Origin: Halorussus limi | GTDB taxonomy: Archaea > Halobacteriota > Halobacteria > Halobacteriales > Haladaptataceae | DNA length: 64,000 bases | Assembly: GCF_023238205.1 (NCBI RefSeq) | Contig: NZ_CP096659.1 | Span: forward strand, 2,435,626-2,499,625 | Reading direction: 5' to 3' | In this document: positions 8,051-16,363 of the stretch, piece after piece | Layout of the letters: every line of letters starts with the position of its first letter | Position numbering within the stretch: the stretch's first letter is position 1 | Notes under the pieces: model-generated | What the model was told of the DNA's origin: nothing | What the model saw: only the letters and a program-made list of their open reading frames with translations | Databases searched by the model: none | Translations under genes and position numbers: made by a program

Positions 8051-8884
8051 TCAGTTCCACGGGCCGAAGTCGGGGTCGACTCGCCGCTCGCGCCGGTCGA
8101 TGCTCTCTATCTTCTCGACGTCCTCGTCGTCGAGTTCGAGGTCCAGTGCGCCCCAGTTGTCCCGGATGTGGTCCTCGCTGGAGGCCTTCGGAATCGCGGC
8201 CACGCCGTCGCGCTGGAGGAGCCACGCGAGGCTGACCTGCGCCGCGGAGGCGTCGTGCTTCTCGGCGACTTCCTGAATCTCGGGCACGTCGAACACCTCG
8301 CCGCGGGCGAGCGGCGAGTAGGCCACGAGGTTCACGTCGTTCTCCCGGCCGTACTCGACCAGTTCGTCCTGCGGGAGCATCGGGTGCATCTCGACCTGAT
8401 TGGCGAACACCGGCGCGTCGAGGATTTCTCGGGCCTCGTCCAGATGTCGGGGCTCGAAGTTCGAGACGCCGACGTTCTCGATGAGTCCGTCGTCGTGGAG
8501 TTGGTCGAACGCCGGGAGCGTGTCCTCGGGGTCGTACTCGTTGGCGGGCCAGTGGACGTACAGCAGGTCGACGTAGTCGACGCCGAGTTTGTCGAGGCTC
8601 TCCTTCGCGGTGTGAATCACGTCGTCGTACGAGAGGTTGCTCGTCCAGATTTTCGTCGCGAGGAAGACGTCCTCGCGGTCCACGTCGGCGTCGGCGATGC
8701 CCTGTCCGACGTACTCCTCGTTGTCGTAGGCCTGTGCGGTGTCGATGTGACGATACCCCATCTCGAGCGCCTGTCGGACGCTCTCGGCGCACGTCTCGCC
8801 GTCGGTGTTCTCCCACGTTCCGAGTCCGAGTCGCGGCATGCCGTCGAGCGACTGCGCGTCGCTGTGTTCCTCGCGTTGAGCCAT
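8051..8884 (-). CDS. Aldo/keto reductase
   Basis: This 277-residue TIM-barrel oxidoreductase has all the AKR landmarks: the catalytic tetrad Asp (HIDTAQAYDNE), Tyr in the same motif, Lys (LATKIWTSN) and His (LLYVHWP), plus GVSNF, NQVEMHP and the NADP-binding AAIPKASSEDHIRDN near the C-terminus. It most resembles the prokaryotic 2,5-diketogluconate reductase-like (AKR5) group. The physiological carbonyl substrate is unknown. It stands alone, followed on its 5' side by a decayed transporter gene on the other strand. Confidence 0.9.
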   Translation of the reverse strand: MAQREEHSDAQSLDGMPRLGLGTWENTDGETCAESVRQALEMGYRHIDTAQAYDNEEYVGQGIADADVDREDVFLATKIWTSNLSYDDVIHTAKESLDKLGVDYVDLLYVHWPANEYDPEDTLPAFDQLHDDGLIENVGVSNFEPRHLDEAREILDAPVFANQVEMHPMLPQDELVEYGRENDVNLVAYSPLARGEVFDVPEIQEVAEKHDASAAQVSLAWLLQRDGVAAIPKASSEDHIRDNWGALDLELDDEDVEKIESIDRRERRVDPDFGPWN

Positions 8885-9008
8885 AACGTCTCTCCCTTGG
8901 GCGAGCGCGAGGAAAGTGGTTACGGCGTCGGAAATCTCTGAATACGGCGCGCCGCCGGAGCCAATCAGAAATCCCTGAACGCCAGCCCGAGCCGATTCGT
9001 CGAGTTTC

Positions 9009-9945
9009 GTGCGAGAGCCGACCCGCTACAGTTTCGGGGGGTCGCCGAACTTCGTCGTCCTCGCGTCGAACGGGAAGATACCGTTCGTCGGCGTCGGAAC
9101 GCCGTTCGTCTACCTGCTCGTGCTGGCGGGACTGGTCGCGGTGGTCCTCGCGTTGCTCATCGGCGCAGTGTCGTTCCGACTCTCGGGCGTCTACTTCGAC
9201 ATGATTACGCTGGGCTTCTCGCAGGTGCTGTACGTGTTCGTCCGCGGGTGGGACTACGCCGCGTCGAACCCCCGGGACGGTCCCGCGGTGCTCGAACGCA
9301 CCGACCCGTTCAGCGTCGGCGTCCCCGGCGTGGACTCGCTCAACCTCGCCATCGGCCAACTCGCGGGCGACAGCGTCGAGGGGTTCCTCGGATTCGTCAC
9401 CCTCGGCACGACCGAGGTGTCGTACTACATGGTCGGCCTCGTGGTGCTGGTCTGTTACTTCGCCATGCAGCGCATCGTCCACTCGCCGTTCGGTCGCGTC
9501 CTCGTCGCCATCCGCGAGAACGAGGAGCGCGCCGAGGCGGTCGGCTACGACACCTTCCGGTACAAACTCGGCGCGTTCGCGGTCAGCGCCTTCTTCGCCG
9601 CGGTCGCCGGCGGCCTGTTCGCGGGGTTCCAGCGGTCGGCCTCGCCCGAGAGCACCTTCTACTTCCTCGTGACCGGCGACGGCCCTGCTGGCGTCAATCA
9701 TCGGCGGGTTCGGCACGCTCGCCGGCCCGCTGTACGGGTGGCTGTTCGACGAGAGCGTCACCGAGTTCCTCTCGAAGACCGGGGAGGGCGGCGGACTGCT
9801 CCCCTACCTCCGGGACCACCTCGGCGAGGCCACGATGACGACCGAACTCTACGACGGACTGACGGTGTCGGGCGACCTGCTCTGCCTGCTCGCTGCCGGA
9901 ACGGGCTACACGTGGGCCGCGACGGTACTGGAGTGGCGGGGCTGA
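9009..9945 (+). pseudogene. Broken LivM-type branched-chain amino acid ABC transporter permease
   Basis: The frame from 9009 encodes a LivM-like permease core (FRLSGVYFDMITLGFSQVLYVF, then SPFGRVLVAIRENEERAEAVGYDTFRYKLGAFAVSAFFAA). It shifts phase near 9681: removing one G from GACGGCC restores ALLASIIGGFGTLAGPLYGW and the rest of the permease, to a stop at 9943. The N-terminal transmembrane segments expected of LivM are also missing; an in-frame stop lies at 8976. None of the partner genes (livH, livG, livF or the binding protein) is present. It is best read as a remnant; a sequencing error could explain the shift but not the missing N-terminus. Confidence 0.8.
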
Positions 9946-10013
9946 GACCCGGCGACCGTACGTCGCTCCCTTCGTCGGTACGCTCGTCCACCGTCGCCGA
10001 CGACGGACTCCGA

Positions 10014-10154
10014 TTACGCCCGGGTCGCCCCGCCGTTCTTGATGGCGGTCTTCTGTTTGCACTCGAAACAGCCGTGGACTTCGCCGTCGCGCCCGGCGAA
10101 GACTCGCTCGAACTCCCGCGTGACGAACGCGCCGCAGTTCTGACACTCTGGCAT
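10014..10154 (-). CDS. 46-residue zinc-finger mini-protein
   Basis: The product starts MPECQNCGAFVTREF and has two CxxC pairs (CQNC near residue 4 and CFEC near 29), enough to bind one zinc ion. It ends in a basic KQKTAIKNGGATRA tail. Short proteins of this MPEC-x-x-CG form are widespread in haloarchaea and are thought to be small zinc fingers with roles in regulation or nucleic acid binding; none is shown here. The ATG at 10154 is preferred to longer upstream options because it matches that form. Confidence 0.75.
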   Translation of the reverse strand: MPECQNCGAFVTREFERVFAGRDGEVHGCFECKQKTAIKNGGATRA

Positions 10155-10315
10155 GGGTTGGATTCGGCGCGTCGGACAGTTGGCCTTTGGGGCCTTCAGT
10201 CGCCTCGCGGGAACTACGGCGCGCGGGCGCTGACCGAGTGGTGAAGTCGGGCCGCCCCCGACAGGTCGTCCCACACCACCGCAACTTCCTTTTCGGACGC
10301 CCGCGACCGCTCGCT

Positions 10316-11341
10316 ATGGACGAGCAGATTCGGTCGGTCCTCGACGCCGCGTTTCCCGACCGCGAGTTCGAGAGCGTCGACGCCGCGGAACCGTCGTGGA
10401 ACGACAAGAACGAGACCGTCGCCGTCGCGTTCGCCGACGTCGAGGAGGCGTATCTCAAGGTCGCGGCCGACGGCGACGCCTCCCGAGTCGCCCGCGAGCG
10501 GGCGGTGATGGAGTACGTGGGAACTCACTCGTCGGTGCCGGTGCCGACCGTCTTGGCGAGCGAGACGGCCGGCGAGGTCCCCTACCTCGCCACCGCCGCG
10601 ATGGACGGCCAGCGCCGCTTGGAACTGTGGTACGACGACGGTGCCGACGACGAGTACCGCGCCGCCCTCGCTCGGCAGGTCGGCCGGGCGCTGGCGCGCC
10701 TCCACGAACTCCGGTTCGAGAGCCACGGTCACGTCGTCGGCGGGGACGCCGACGGCCTCGAACTCGAAAACGGCCCGTGGACCGACGTCCTCGTGGAGCG
10801 AATCGAGCGGATGCGCGACATCGCGGGCGACGGCCGGTTCGACCACCACTTCGAGGAGGTCATCGCCGCGGTGGAGGCGAACCGCGACCTGCTGGACGAC
10901 GCGCCCGCCGCGCTGGTCCACGGCGACCCGGCGCACCCGAACTGCGTCCACACCGGGGCGGCGGTCGGCCGCGCCGACGCGGACGCTCGCGGCGACGCGG
11001 CCGCGCCCGACGACGGGCAGGTCGGCTTCCTCGACTGGGAGATTTCGCACGTCGGCGACCCGGCCAGAGAACTCCGGCGGACCTGTCGCCTCCAGTTCGG
11101 GCCGCTGGTGTCCGACGGTCCGGAGCGACTCGTCTCGGCGTTCCGCGAGGGGTACCGCGAGACGGCGGGGTCGCTCCCGGACGGGTTCGCGGACAGGCGA
11201 CCGATTTACGACGCCGTCACCTTCCTCGGCGCGTCGGGGTTCTTCGAGAAGTGGGAACACCGCGCCGACGAACCGACCGAGGAGTTGGCCGAGCGTGTAC
11301 AGGCCGACATGGAGGAGCGACTCGCCGAGATACGGCGCTGA
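10316..11341 (+). CDS. Aminoglycoside phosphotransferase-like (APH family) kinase
   Basis: This 341-residue protein has the APH/choline-kinase fold: a phosphate-binding N-lobe (YLKVAADG with the ATP-site Lys), an RERAVMEYV helix, the catalytic loop ALVHGDPAHPNCV (HGD-x4-N) and the metal-binding GFLDWEISHVGDPARELR. Such kinases in haloarchaea usually act on sugars, fructosamines or small metabolites and not on antibiotics; the substrate here is unknown. An Ala/Asp-rich insert (about 222-240) splits the catalytic loop from the DWE motif, probably a halophilic surface loop. The ATG at 10316 gives the expected N-terminus. Confidence 0.85.
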   Translation: MDEQIRSVLDAAFPDREFESVDAAEPSWNDKNETVAVAFADVEEAYLKVAADGDASRVARERAVMEYVGTHSSVPVPTVLASETAGEVPYLATAAMDGQRRLELWYDDGADDEYRAALARQVGRALARLHELRFESHGHVVGGDADGLELENGPWTDVLVERIERMRDIAGDGRFDHHFEEVIAAVEANRDLLDDAPAALVHGDPAHPNCVHTGAAVGRADADARGDAAAPDDGQVGFLDWEISHVGDPARELRRTCRLQFGPLVSDGPERLVSAFREGYRETAGSLPDGFADRRPIYDAVTFLGASGFFEKWEHRADEPTEELAERVQADMEERLAEIRR

Positions 11342-11444
11342 CTTGTCTACTGCGGGAGCAACGCAGAACGTCCGCCGAGACCGAGACCCGCGGACGAGGG
11401 GGACGCTCCGACCGCTCTCCTCGGCGGCGGGCGGCGTTCGAATC

Positions 11445-11493
11445 CATATAAGGCCCCTATTTTGGCATTAACATCCCCTTAGCCATTCAGGGG
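11445..11493 (+). promoter_or_regulatory. Candidate gltB promoter and leader hairpin
   Basis: A TATA-like CATATAAG (11445-11452) is followed, where transcription should begin, by a small hairpin with arms CCCCT (11475-11479) and AGGGG (11489-11493). The predicted leader before the ATG at 11529 would be about 50 bases. Whether the hairpin is an operator or an RNA structure is not clear. Confidence 0.4.
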
Positions 11494-11528
11494 TAGCCTC
11501 TTGTAGCGGTTCGGGCTTGGTTTCGCAC

Positions 11529-14500
11529 ATGACCGAGTACCCACCTTCTGCGTCCGATGGCCGACCCCAACCGGGTGACCGTCCCCAATCTGGTGAGCGA
11601 GTCCGCGGCCGCGACGATGCGGACCGCCTCGCCGACCCCGAGGACTACCGCGCGAACTGCGGCGTCGGCGTCGTGATGGACCTCGCGGGCGAGGGCGGTC
11701 ACGACGTTCTCGCCGACGGTCTCGACCTGCTGGAGAACCTCGAACACCGCGGCACGACCGGCGCGGAGGAGAACACCGGCGACGGCGCCGGCGTCCTGCT
11801 CCGGAAGCCCCACGACTTCTTCGCCGACGAACTGGACGCCGACCTCCCGGACCCCGACGAGTACGCGGTCGGGTCGCTGTTCCTCCCGACCGACGAGACG
11901 GCCCGCGACCGACTCCAATCGCTCGCCGAGTCCGTCCTCGAAGACGAGGGGTTGGACCTGTTCGCGTGGCGTGAGGTCCCGACCGAGAACGCCGACCTCG
12001 GCCGGACCGCGCTCGACGCCGAACCCGAAATCTGGCAGTGTTTCGTCCGGGCCGAGAGCGAGGACGGCGAGGGTCACGACGCCGAGGGCGGCGACGAGTT
12101 CGACCCCCAGAGCTTCGACCGGGACCTCTACGTCGCCCGGCGCGTCCTCGAACGCTCCGTCGAGGGCGTGGACCTCGCGGGGGCCGACCGCTTCTACGTC
12201 TGCTCGCTCGACCGACAGACGGTCGTCTACAAGGGCCTGCTGAAGGGCGAGCAACTGCCCGACTACTTCCCGGACCTTCGCGACGACCGGTTCGAGACCA
12301 CGTTCGCGATGGTCCACGCACGGTTCTCGACCAACACGCTCGGCGCGTGGCACCTCGCGCACCCGTACCGCAACGTCGTCCACAACGGCGAGTTCAACAC
12401 CATCCGGGGCAACGTCAACTGGATGCGCGCCCGGGAGAACGACCTCGAATCCGAGGCGTTCGACCCCGACAGCGTGACCCCGGTCGTCGCCGACCCCGAG
12501 GGCAGCGACACCGCCGCGGTGGACAACGCCCTCGAACTGCTGATGCAGGGCGGCCGCGAACTCCCCCACGCGCTCAGGCTGATGGTCCCCGAGGCGTGGC
12601 GGAAGGACGACCAGATGACCGACGAGCGAAAGGAGTTCTACGACTTCCACGCCTCGCTACTCGAACCATGGGACGGTCCCGCACTGGTCGCGGCGACCGA
12701 CGGCGAACGCGTCGGCGCGGTGCTGGACAGGAACGGCCTCCGGCCCTGCCGGTACGACGTGACGACCGACGACCGCCTCGTGATGGCCAGCGAGGCCGGA
12801 GCGCTCGACACCGACGAGAGCGAGATTCGCGAACGGGGCCGCCTCGAACCCGGCCAGTTGTTCCTCGCGGACCCCGAGGAGGGCCGCGTGGTCCCGGACG
12901 CCGAGGTGTTCGACGACCTGACCGACGAGAAGTACGGCGAGTGGGTCGAGGACCAGCAGGTCGAACTCGACGTGCCCGAGGACGCCGACCCGCGCGCCGG
13001 CGCCACCGCCGACGCGCGCATCGACGCCGCCCTCCGCGAGCGCCAGACCGCCTTCGGCTACACCCGCGACGAGTTGGACGAACTGCTCGAACCGATGGCC
13101 GAGGACGGCAAGGACCCCGTGGGGTCGATGGGCGACGACACGCCGCTGTCGGTCCTTTCGGAGTTCGACCGGCCGCTGTTCTCGTACTTCAAGCAACTGT
13201 TCGCGCAGGTGTCGAACCCACCCATCGACTACCTCCGCGAGGACTGCGTGACCAGTCTCGAAAGCCGGTTGGGCAACCAGCGCAACCTCCTGTCGGAGAC
13301 CCCCGCCCACGCCCGCCAACTCGTCCTCGACTCGCCGGTGCTGACCGACGCCGAGACGGCCGAGGTCCGCGAGCAGGACGAGATTCCGACCGCGACCGTG
13401 GACGCGACCTACGACCCCGAAACCGACCTCGAAACCGCGGTCCGGCGCGTCCGCCGCGAGGCCAGCGAGGCGGTCGAGGACGGCGCGGAGATTCTGGTCC
13501 TCTCGGACCGCGAGGTGGGTCCCGACAGACTCGCGGTTCCGAGTCTGCTGGCGACCGCCGCGGTCCACCACCACCTCGTCCGGAACGGCCTCCGGAACCG
13601 CACCGGTCTGGTCGTGGAGTCGGGCGACCCCCGGACGGTCCACCACCTCGCGTGTCTGGTGGGCTACGGCGCGGGCGCGGTCAACCCCACGCTCGCGTTC
13701 GAGTCCATCGCGGACCTCGTGGCCGGACCCGACGGCGTCTCCGAGGCCGAAGCTATCGAGGCCTACGTCGCGGCGCTAGAGGACGGCCTCCAGAAGACGA
13801 TGTCGAAGATGGGAATCTCGACCGTCGAGAGCTATCGGGGCGCCCAGATTTTCGAGGCCGTGGGCCTCGATTCGGACTTCGTCGAGGAGTACTTCGAGGG
13901 GACCCCCGCGCGCACCGAGGGCGTCGGCATCGAGGGCGTCGAGGCGGACCTGCGCGAACGCCACGCGAAGGCGTTCGGCGGCGACGGAGAGGACGCCCCC
14001 GAACCGGAGCGTCAGGGGGAGTTCGAGCATCGCTCGAACGGCCGTCGTCACCAGTGGAACCCCGAGACCGTGGGCAGCCTTCAGCGCGCGGTCCGGCAGG
14101 ACGACCCCGACACCTACGCCGAGTTCGCCGAGGCGGTCAACGACCAGAACGGCGACCTCCAGACCCTTCGGGGCCTGTTAGAGTTCGACTCGGCGGGACG
14201 CGACCCGATTCCGGTCGAGGCGGTCGAACCGGTCGAGTCCATCGTGGAGCGGTTCTCGACCGCGGCGATGAGTCTCGGGTCGCTGTCGCCCGAGGCCCAC
14301 GAGAACAACGCCGTCGCGATGAACCGCCTCGGCGCGAAGTCCAACACCGGCGAGGGCGGCGAACCGCCCGAGCGGTTCGGCACCGAACGGGAGTGCAACG
14401 TCAAGCAGGTCGCCTCCGGCCGGTTCGGCGTCACGAGCGCCTACCTCGCCAACGCCGAGGAGATTCAGATAAAGATGGCCCAAGGCTCTAAGCCCGGGGA

Positions 14501-16175
14501 GGGCGGCCACCTCCCGGGGAGCAAGGTCGACGAGATGATAGCCCACGTCCGGTACGCCACGCCCGGCGTCGGTCTCATCTCGCCGCCGCCCCAGCACGAC
14601 ATCTACTCCATCGAGGACCTCAAGCAGTTGGTCTACGACCTCAAGTCGGCGAACCCCGACGCCGACGTGAACGTGAAACTGGTCTCGGAGGACGGCATCG
14701 GCACCATCGCCGCCGGCGTCGCGAAGGCCAACGCCGACGTGGTCCACGTCTCGGGCCACTCGGGCGGCACCGGCGCGAGTCCCCGGACCTCCATCAAGCA
14801 CGCGGGCCTGCCGTGGGAACTCGGTCTGGCGGAGGCCAACCAGATGCTCCGGGAGACGGGCCTGCGCTCGCGGATTCGCGTGAGCGTGGACGGCGGACTG
14901 AAGACCGGCCGCGACGTGGCCGTCGCGGCCCTGCTCGGCGCGGAGGAGTACGTCTTCGGCACCGCCAGCCTCGTGACTTCGGGGTGCGTGATGGCCCGCC
15001 AGTGCCACGAGAACACCTGCCCGGTCGGCGTCGCCACTCAGCGCGAGGACCTCCGCCGGCGGTTCCCCGGCGAACCCGACCACGTCGTCAACTACATGCT
15101 GTTCATCGCGCAGGAACTCCGGGAAATCATGGCCGAACTCGGCTTCGAGACGGTTGAGGAGATGGTCGGGCGCGTCGAGTGCCTCGAACAGCGCGCGACC
15201 GACCACCCGAGGGCCCGCGGTCTCGACCTCGCGTCGGTCGTCGCGGACCCCGCCGACTACGACGCCGCCGACCCCCAGCGGACCAAGACCCGCGAACAGC
15301 GCCACGGACTCGACGACCACCTCGACCGCGACCTGCTCGCGGCCGCCGAGTCGGCGGTCGAGGACGCCGACCCCGCGCACGTCGAGGCCGCCGTCGGCAA
15401 CGAGGACCGCGCGGTCGGCGCGATGCTCTCGGGTCGCATCTCCCAACTTCACGGCGAGTCGGGCCTGCCGACCGGGACCCTCTCCTGTGACTTCCGCGGC
15501 ACCGCGGGCCAGAGCTTCGGGGCCTTCCTCCAGTCTGGCGTGGACTTCCACCTCACGGGCGCGGCCAACGACTACCTCGGCAAGGGACTGTCGGGCGGCC
15601 GCATCGCCGTCTCGACCCCGGAGTCGGCGGCCTACGACCCGGCGGAGAACGTCGTGGTCGGCAACGTCGCGCTCTACGGCGCGACCGACGGCGAAGCCTA
15701 CGTCAACGGCGTCGCGGGCGAGCGATTCGGCGTCCGAAACTCCGGCGTCAAGGCGGTCGTGGAGGGCGTCGGCGACCACGGGTGCGAGTACATGACCGGC
15801 GGCGTCGTCGCGGTGCTGGGCGAGACCGGCCGGAACTTCGCGGCGGGGATGTCGGGCGGCGTGGCGTACGTCCTCGACGAGTCGGGCGACTTCGCGGAGA
15901 AGGTGAACCGTGGCATGGTGAGCGTCGAAGACTCGCTGTCGGAGCGCGACGAGAACGTCCTCCGGCGACTCGTGGAGAACCACGCGGCCTACACCGACAG
16001 CGAGCGCGCGGCGGAACTGCTCGCCGACTGGGACGACGCGCTGGCGGCGTTCGTGAAGGTGATGCCCGAGGCCTACGAGCGCGCCGTGACCGAGGAGGGC
16101 CGCGAGGACGTGCGCAACTCGCCGCCGCCGCGTGCGAGTGGAAAACCACGTCTCGCCGGAAGTCGGGCCGATTAA
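11529..16175 (+). CDS. gltB: Glutamate synthase large subunit
   Basis: This 1548-residue enzyme converts glutamine plus 2-oxoglutarate to two glutamates. All four domains are present: the class II glutaminase domain beginning at Cys44 (RANCGVGVVMDL), a central domain, the FMN synthase barrel with the [3Fe-4S] cysteines in C-x5-C-x4-C spacing (GCVMARQCHENTCPVG), and the C-terminal GXGXG beta-helix (GGRIAVSTPE, GGVVAVLGETG). The 43 residues before Cys44 should be a cleaved propeptide. No gltD is adjacent; ferredoxin may supply electrons, or the small subunit is elsewhere. ATG 11529 is preferred to a TTG four codons upstream. The C-terminus has about 20 residues beyond the core. Confidence 0.95.
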   Translation: MTEYPPSASDGRPQPGDRPQSGERVRGRDDADRLADPEDYRANCGVGVVMDLAGEGGHDVLADGLDLLENLEHRGTTGAEENTGDGAGVLLRKPHDFFADELDADLPDPDEYAVGSLFLPTDETARDRLQSLAESVLEDEGLDLFAWREVPTENADLGRTALDAEPEIWQCFVRAESEDGEGHDAEGGDEFDPQSFDRDLYVARRVLERSVEGVDLAGADRFYVCSLDRQTVVYKGLLKGEQLPDYFPDLRDDRFETTFAMVHARFSTNTLGAWHLAHPYRNVVHNGEFNTIRGNVNWMRARENDLESEAFDPDSVTPVVADPEGSDTAAVDNALELLMQGGRELPHALRLMVPEAWRKDDQMTDERKEFYDFHASLLEPWDGPALVAATDGERVGAVLDRNGLRPCRYDVTTDDRLVMASEAGALDTDESEIRERGRLEPGQLFLADPEEGRVVPDAEVFDDLTDEKYGEWVEDQQVELDVPEDADPRAGATADARIDAALRERQTAFGYTRDELDELLEPMAEDGKDPVGSMGDDTPLSVLSEFDRPLFSYFKQLFAQVSNPPIDYLREDCVTSLESRLGNQRNLLSETPAHARQLVLDSPVLTDAETAEVREQDEIPTATVDATYDPETDLETAVRRVRREASEAVEDGAEILVLSDREVGPDRLAVPSLLATAAVHHHLVRNGLRNRTGLVVESGDPRTVHHLACLVGYGAGAVNPTLAFESIADLVAGPDGVSEAEAIEAYVAALEDGLQKTMSKMGISTVESYRGAQIFEAVGLDSDFVEEYFEGTPARTEGVGIEGVEADLRERHAKAFGGDGEDAPEPERQGEFEHRSNGRRHQWNPETVGSLQRAVRQDDPDTYAEFAEAVNDQNGDLQTLRGLLEFDSAGRDPIPVEAVEPVESIVERFSTAAMSLGSLSPEAHENNAVAMNRLGAKSNTGEGGEPPERFGTERECNVKQVASGRFGVTSAYLANAEEIQIKMAQGSKPGEGGHLPGSKVDEMIAHVRYATPGVGLISPPPQHDIYSIEDLKQLVYDLKSANPDADVNVKLVSEDGIGTIAAGVAKANADVVHVSGHSGGTGASPRTSIKHAGLPWELGLAEANQMLRETGLRSRIRVSVDGGLKTGRDVAVAALLGAEEYVFGTASLVTSGCVMARQCHENTCPVGVATQREDLRRRFPGEPDHVVNYMLFIAQELREIMAELGFETVEEMVGRVECLEQRATDHPRARGLDLASVVADPADYDAADPQRTKTREQRHGLDDHLDRDLLAAAESAVEDADPAHVEAAVGNEDRAVGAMLSGRISQLHGESGLPTGTLSCDFRGTAGQSFGAFLQSGVDFHLTGAANDYLGKGLSGGRIAVSTPESAAYDPAENVVVGNVALYGATDGEAYVNGVAGERFGVRNSGVKAVVEGVGDHGCEYMTGGVVAVLGETGRNFAAGMSGGVAYVLDESGDFAEKVNRGMVSVEDSLSERDENVLRRLVENHAAYTDSERAAELLADWDDALAAFVKVMPEAYERAVTEEGREDVRNSPPPRASGKPRLAGSRAD

Positions 16176-16191
16176 TCCCTTAGTCGTTTCC

Positions 16192-16305
16192 TCAACTGCT
16201 TGACCTGCGAGCTATTTCCTGCAGATAGTAGAGGACAGCACCGACGATGAGTACGGTTAGAATCACGAAACCCCAGAACAGCATCATTGTACTTGATGTG
16301 AACAT
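16192..16305 (-). CDS. 37-residue single-helix membrane peptide
   Basis: From ATG at 16305 the frame reads MFTSSTMMLFWGFVILTVLI, then VGAVLYYLQEIARRSSS and TGA: a short polar N-terminus, one strong transmembrane helix (about 8-28) and a basic tail. It lies 58 bases downstream of the alpha-toroid gene on the same strand and within the same AT-rich island, so it is probably the last gene of that unit. It is small enough to be missed by routine annotation. By shape it could be a membrane anchor, a modulator or a toxin-like peptide; none of these is shown. Only the one upstream gene start supports expression. Confidence 0.5.
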   Translation of the reverse strand: MFTSSTMMLFWGFVILTVLIVGAVLYYLQEIARRSSS

Positions 16306-16363
16306 TGGAGGCTACAACTTACATTTCTGATAAAGATATTTAAAGTTTGTACTATATCGGAGA

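Noticed and set aside
11430-11470. A TTCGAATCC sequence that resembles a tRNA T-loop
   Set aside because: The stems do not pair and no acceptor, D or anticodon arm surrounds it; it is part of the gltB promoter.
14178-15983. A 601-codon minus-strand frame inside gltB
   Set aside because: Antisense of the FMN and GXGXG domains; no protein features of its own.
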